DNA of 14,114 nucleotides from Planctomycetota bacterium (lineage in GTDB: Bacteria; Planctomycetota; UBA1135), in assembly GCA_022447335.1 (NCBI GenBank), contig JAKVCF010000053.1, positions 1 through 14,114 on the forward strand. The letters run 5' to 3'. Below are positions 13,998-14,114 of the stretch, piece after piece. The notes under the pieces are model-generated. The model ran no database searches. It had not been told where the DNA came from and saw nothing but the letters and a program-made list of their open reading frames with translations. The first letter of the stretch is position 1; every line of letters begins with the position of its first letter. The position numbers were made by a program, and so were the translations under genes.

Positions 13998-14114
13998 TTA
14001 GCGCCGGCGGGTTGTCTTGCGCTTGGTGGCCTTCTTCTTGGTCACCTTCTTCTTGGCGGCCTTCTTCTTGGTCGCCTTGCGCTTGGTCACCTTTTTCTTA
14101 GCAACCTTCTTCTT
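13998..14114 (-). CDS. Lysine-rich histone H1-like protein, C-terminal part (runs off right edge)
   Basis: The visible 38 residues before the TAA at 14000-13998 keep a strict five-residue period: a basic triplet (KKK or KRK) then two small residues (VA, VT, AT, AA, TT), seven times, ending RRR. This resembles the tails of bacterial H1-like proteins such as chlamydial Hc2, which bind DNA backbone and compact the nucleoid. Lysine codons are almost all AAG, giving a 15-nt DNA repeat. The N-terminal part lies beyond the edge, so other domains cannot be excluded; ribosomal or other proteins with basic tails are a less likely reading. It is transcribed toward HU and separated from it by hairpins. 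Confidence 0.75.
   Translation of the reverse strand, partial: KKKVAKKKVTKRKATKKKAAKKKVTKKKATKRKTTRRR

Noticed and set aside
1..14114. Mobile elements, CRISPR arrays, toxin-antitoxin or defence genes
   Set aside because: No transposase, integrase, regularly spaced repeats or small two-gene toxin pairs are visible. The tRNA-Thr gene has no adjacent integrase or duplicated 3' end within the window.

Overview
The window looks like ordinary, densely packed chromosome of a Gram-negative-type (LPS-making) bacterium with moderately high GC. Supporting signs are kdsB (activation of the LPS sugar Kdo), a Kdo-kinase-like protein, a lipoprotein, LysM and anhydro-MurNAc kinase genes for cell-wall work, and an MscS channel. 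The order kdsB, pyrG, DUF1844, the exported HEAT-repeat protein, the few recognisable Shine-Dalgarno sites and a lysine-rich H1-like protein beside an HU-type protein make Planctomycetota or a neighbouring phylum my best guess. That is inference from memory of gene neighbourhoods, not from a search. I see no prophage, transposon, CRISPR array or defence island.

Layout, left to right. Positions 1-250 (minus) hold the N-terminal part of an exported protein that runs off the left edge. Divergent from it is an MscS-family channel (394-1488, plus). A tRNA-Thr(CGT) (minus) with a strong intrinsic terminator lies between the channel and a long leftward block. That block is an exported TPR/HEAT-repeat protein with an embedded degenerate receiver-like domain (1677-3680), then anmK overlapping a membrane-anchored double-LysM gene (3782-5718), then a Kdo-kinase-like protein and an ICMT/PEMT-type membrane methyltransferase (5859-7251).

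A rightward block starts at 7264: lipoprotein, kdsB, pyrG and a DUF1844 protein, ending at 10547. The spacing is tight (0, 12 and 26 nt), so it reads as one operon in which PyrG makes the CTP that KdsB uses to make CMP-Kdo. A convergent glutaryl-CoA dehydrogenase-type gene (10603-11799, minus) is divergent from metG (11842-13581, plus). An HU-family gene (13598-13870, minus) follows. A cluster of three perfect hairpins then separates HU from the C-terminal end of an H1-like protein built of strict five-residue basic repeats, cut by the right edge.

No stretch longer than 300 bases lacks a gene. The most unusual items are the pseudo-receiver inside a predicted exported HEAT protein, the altered KMSKS loop of MetRS (KFNTT), the pentad-repeat H1-like tail next to HU, and the hairpin cluster between those two genes. 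I did not find a convincing new multi-gene system.
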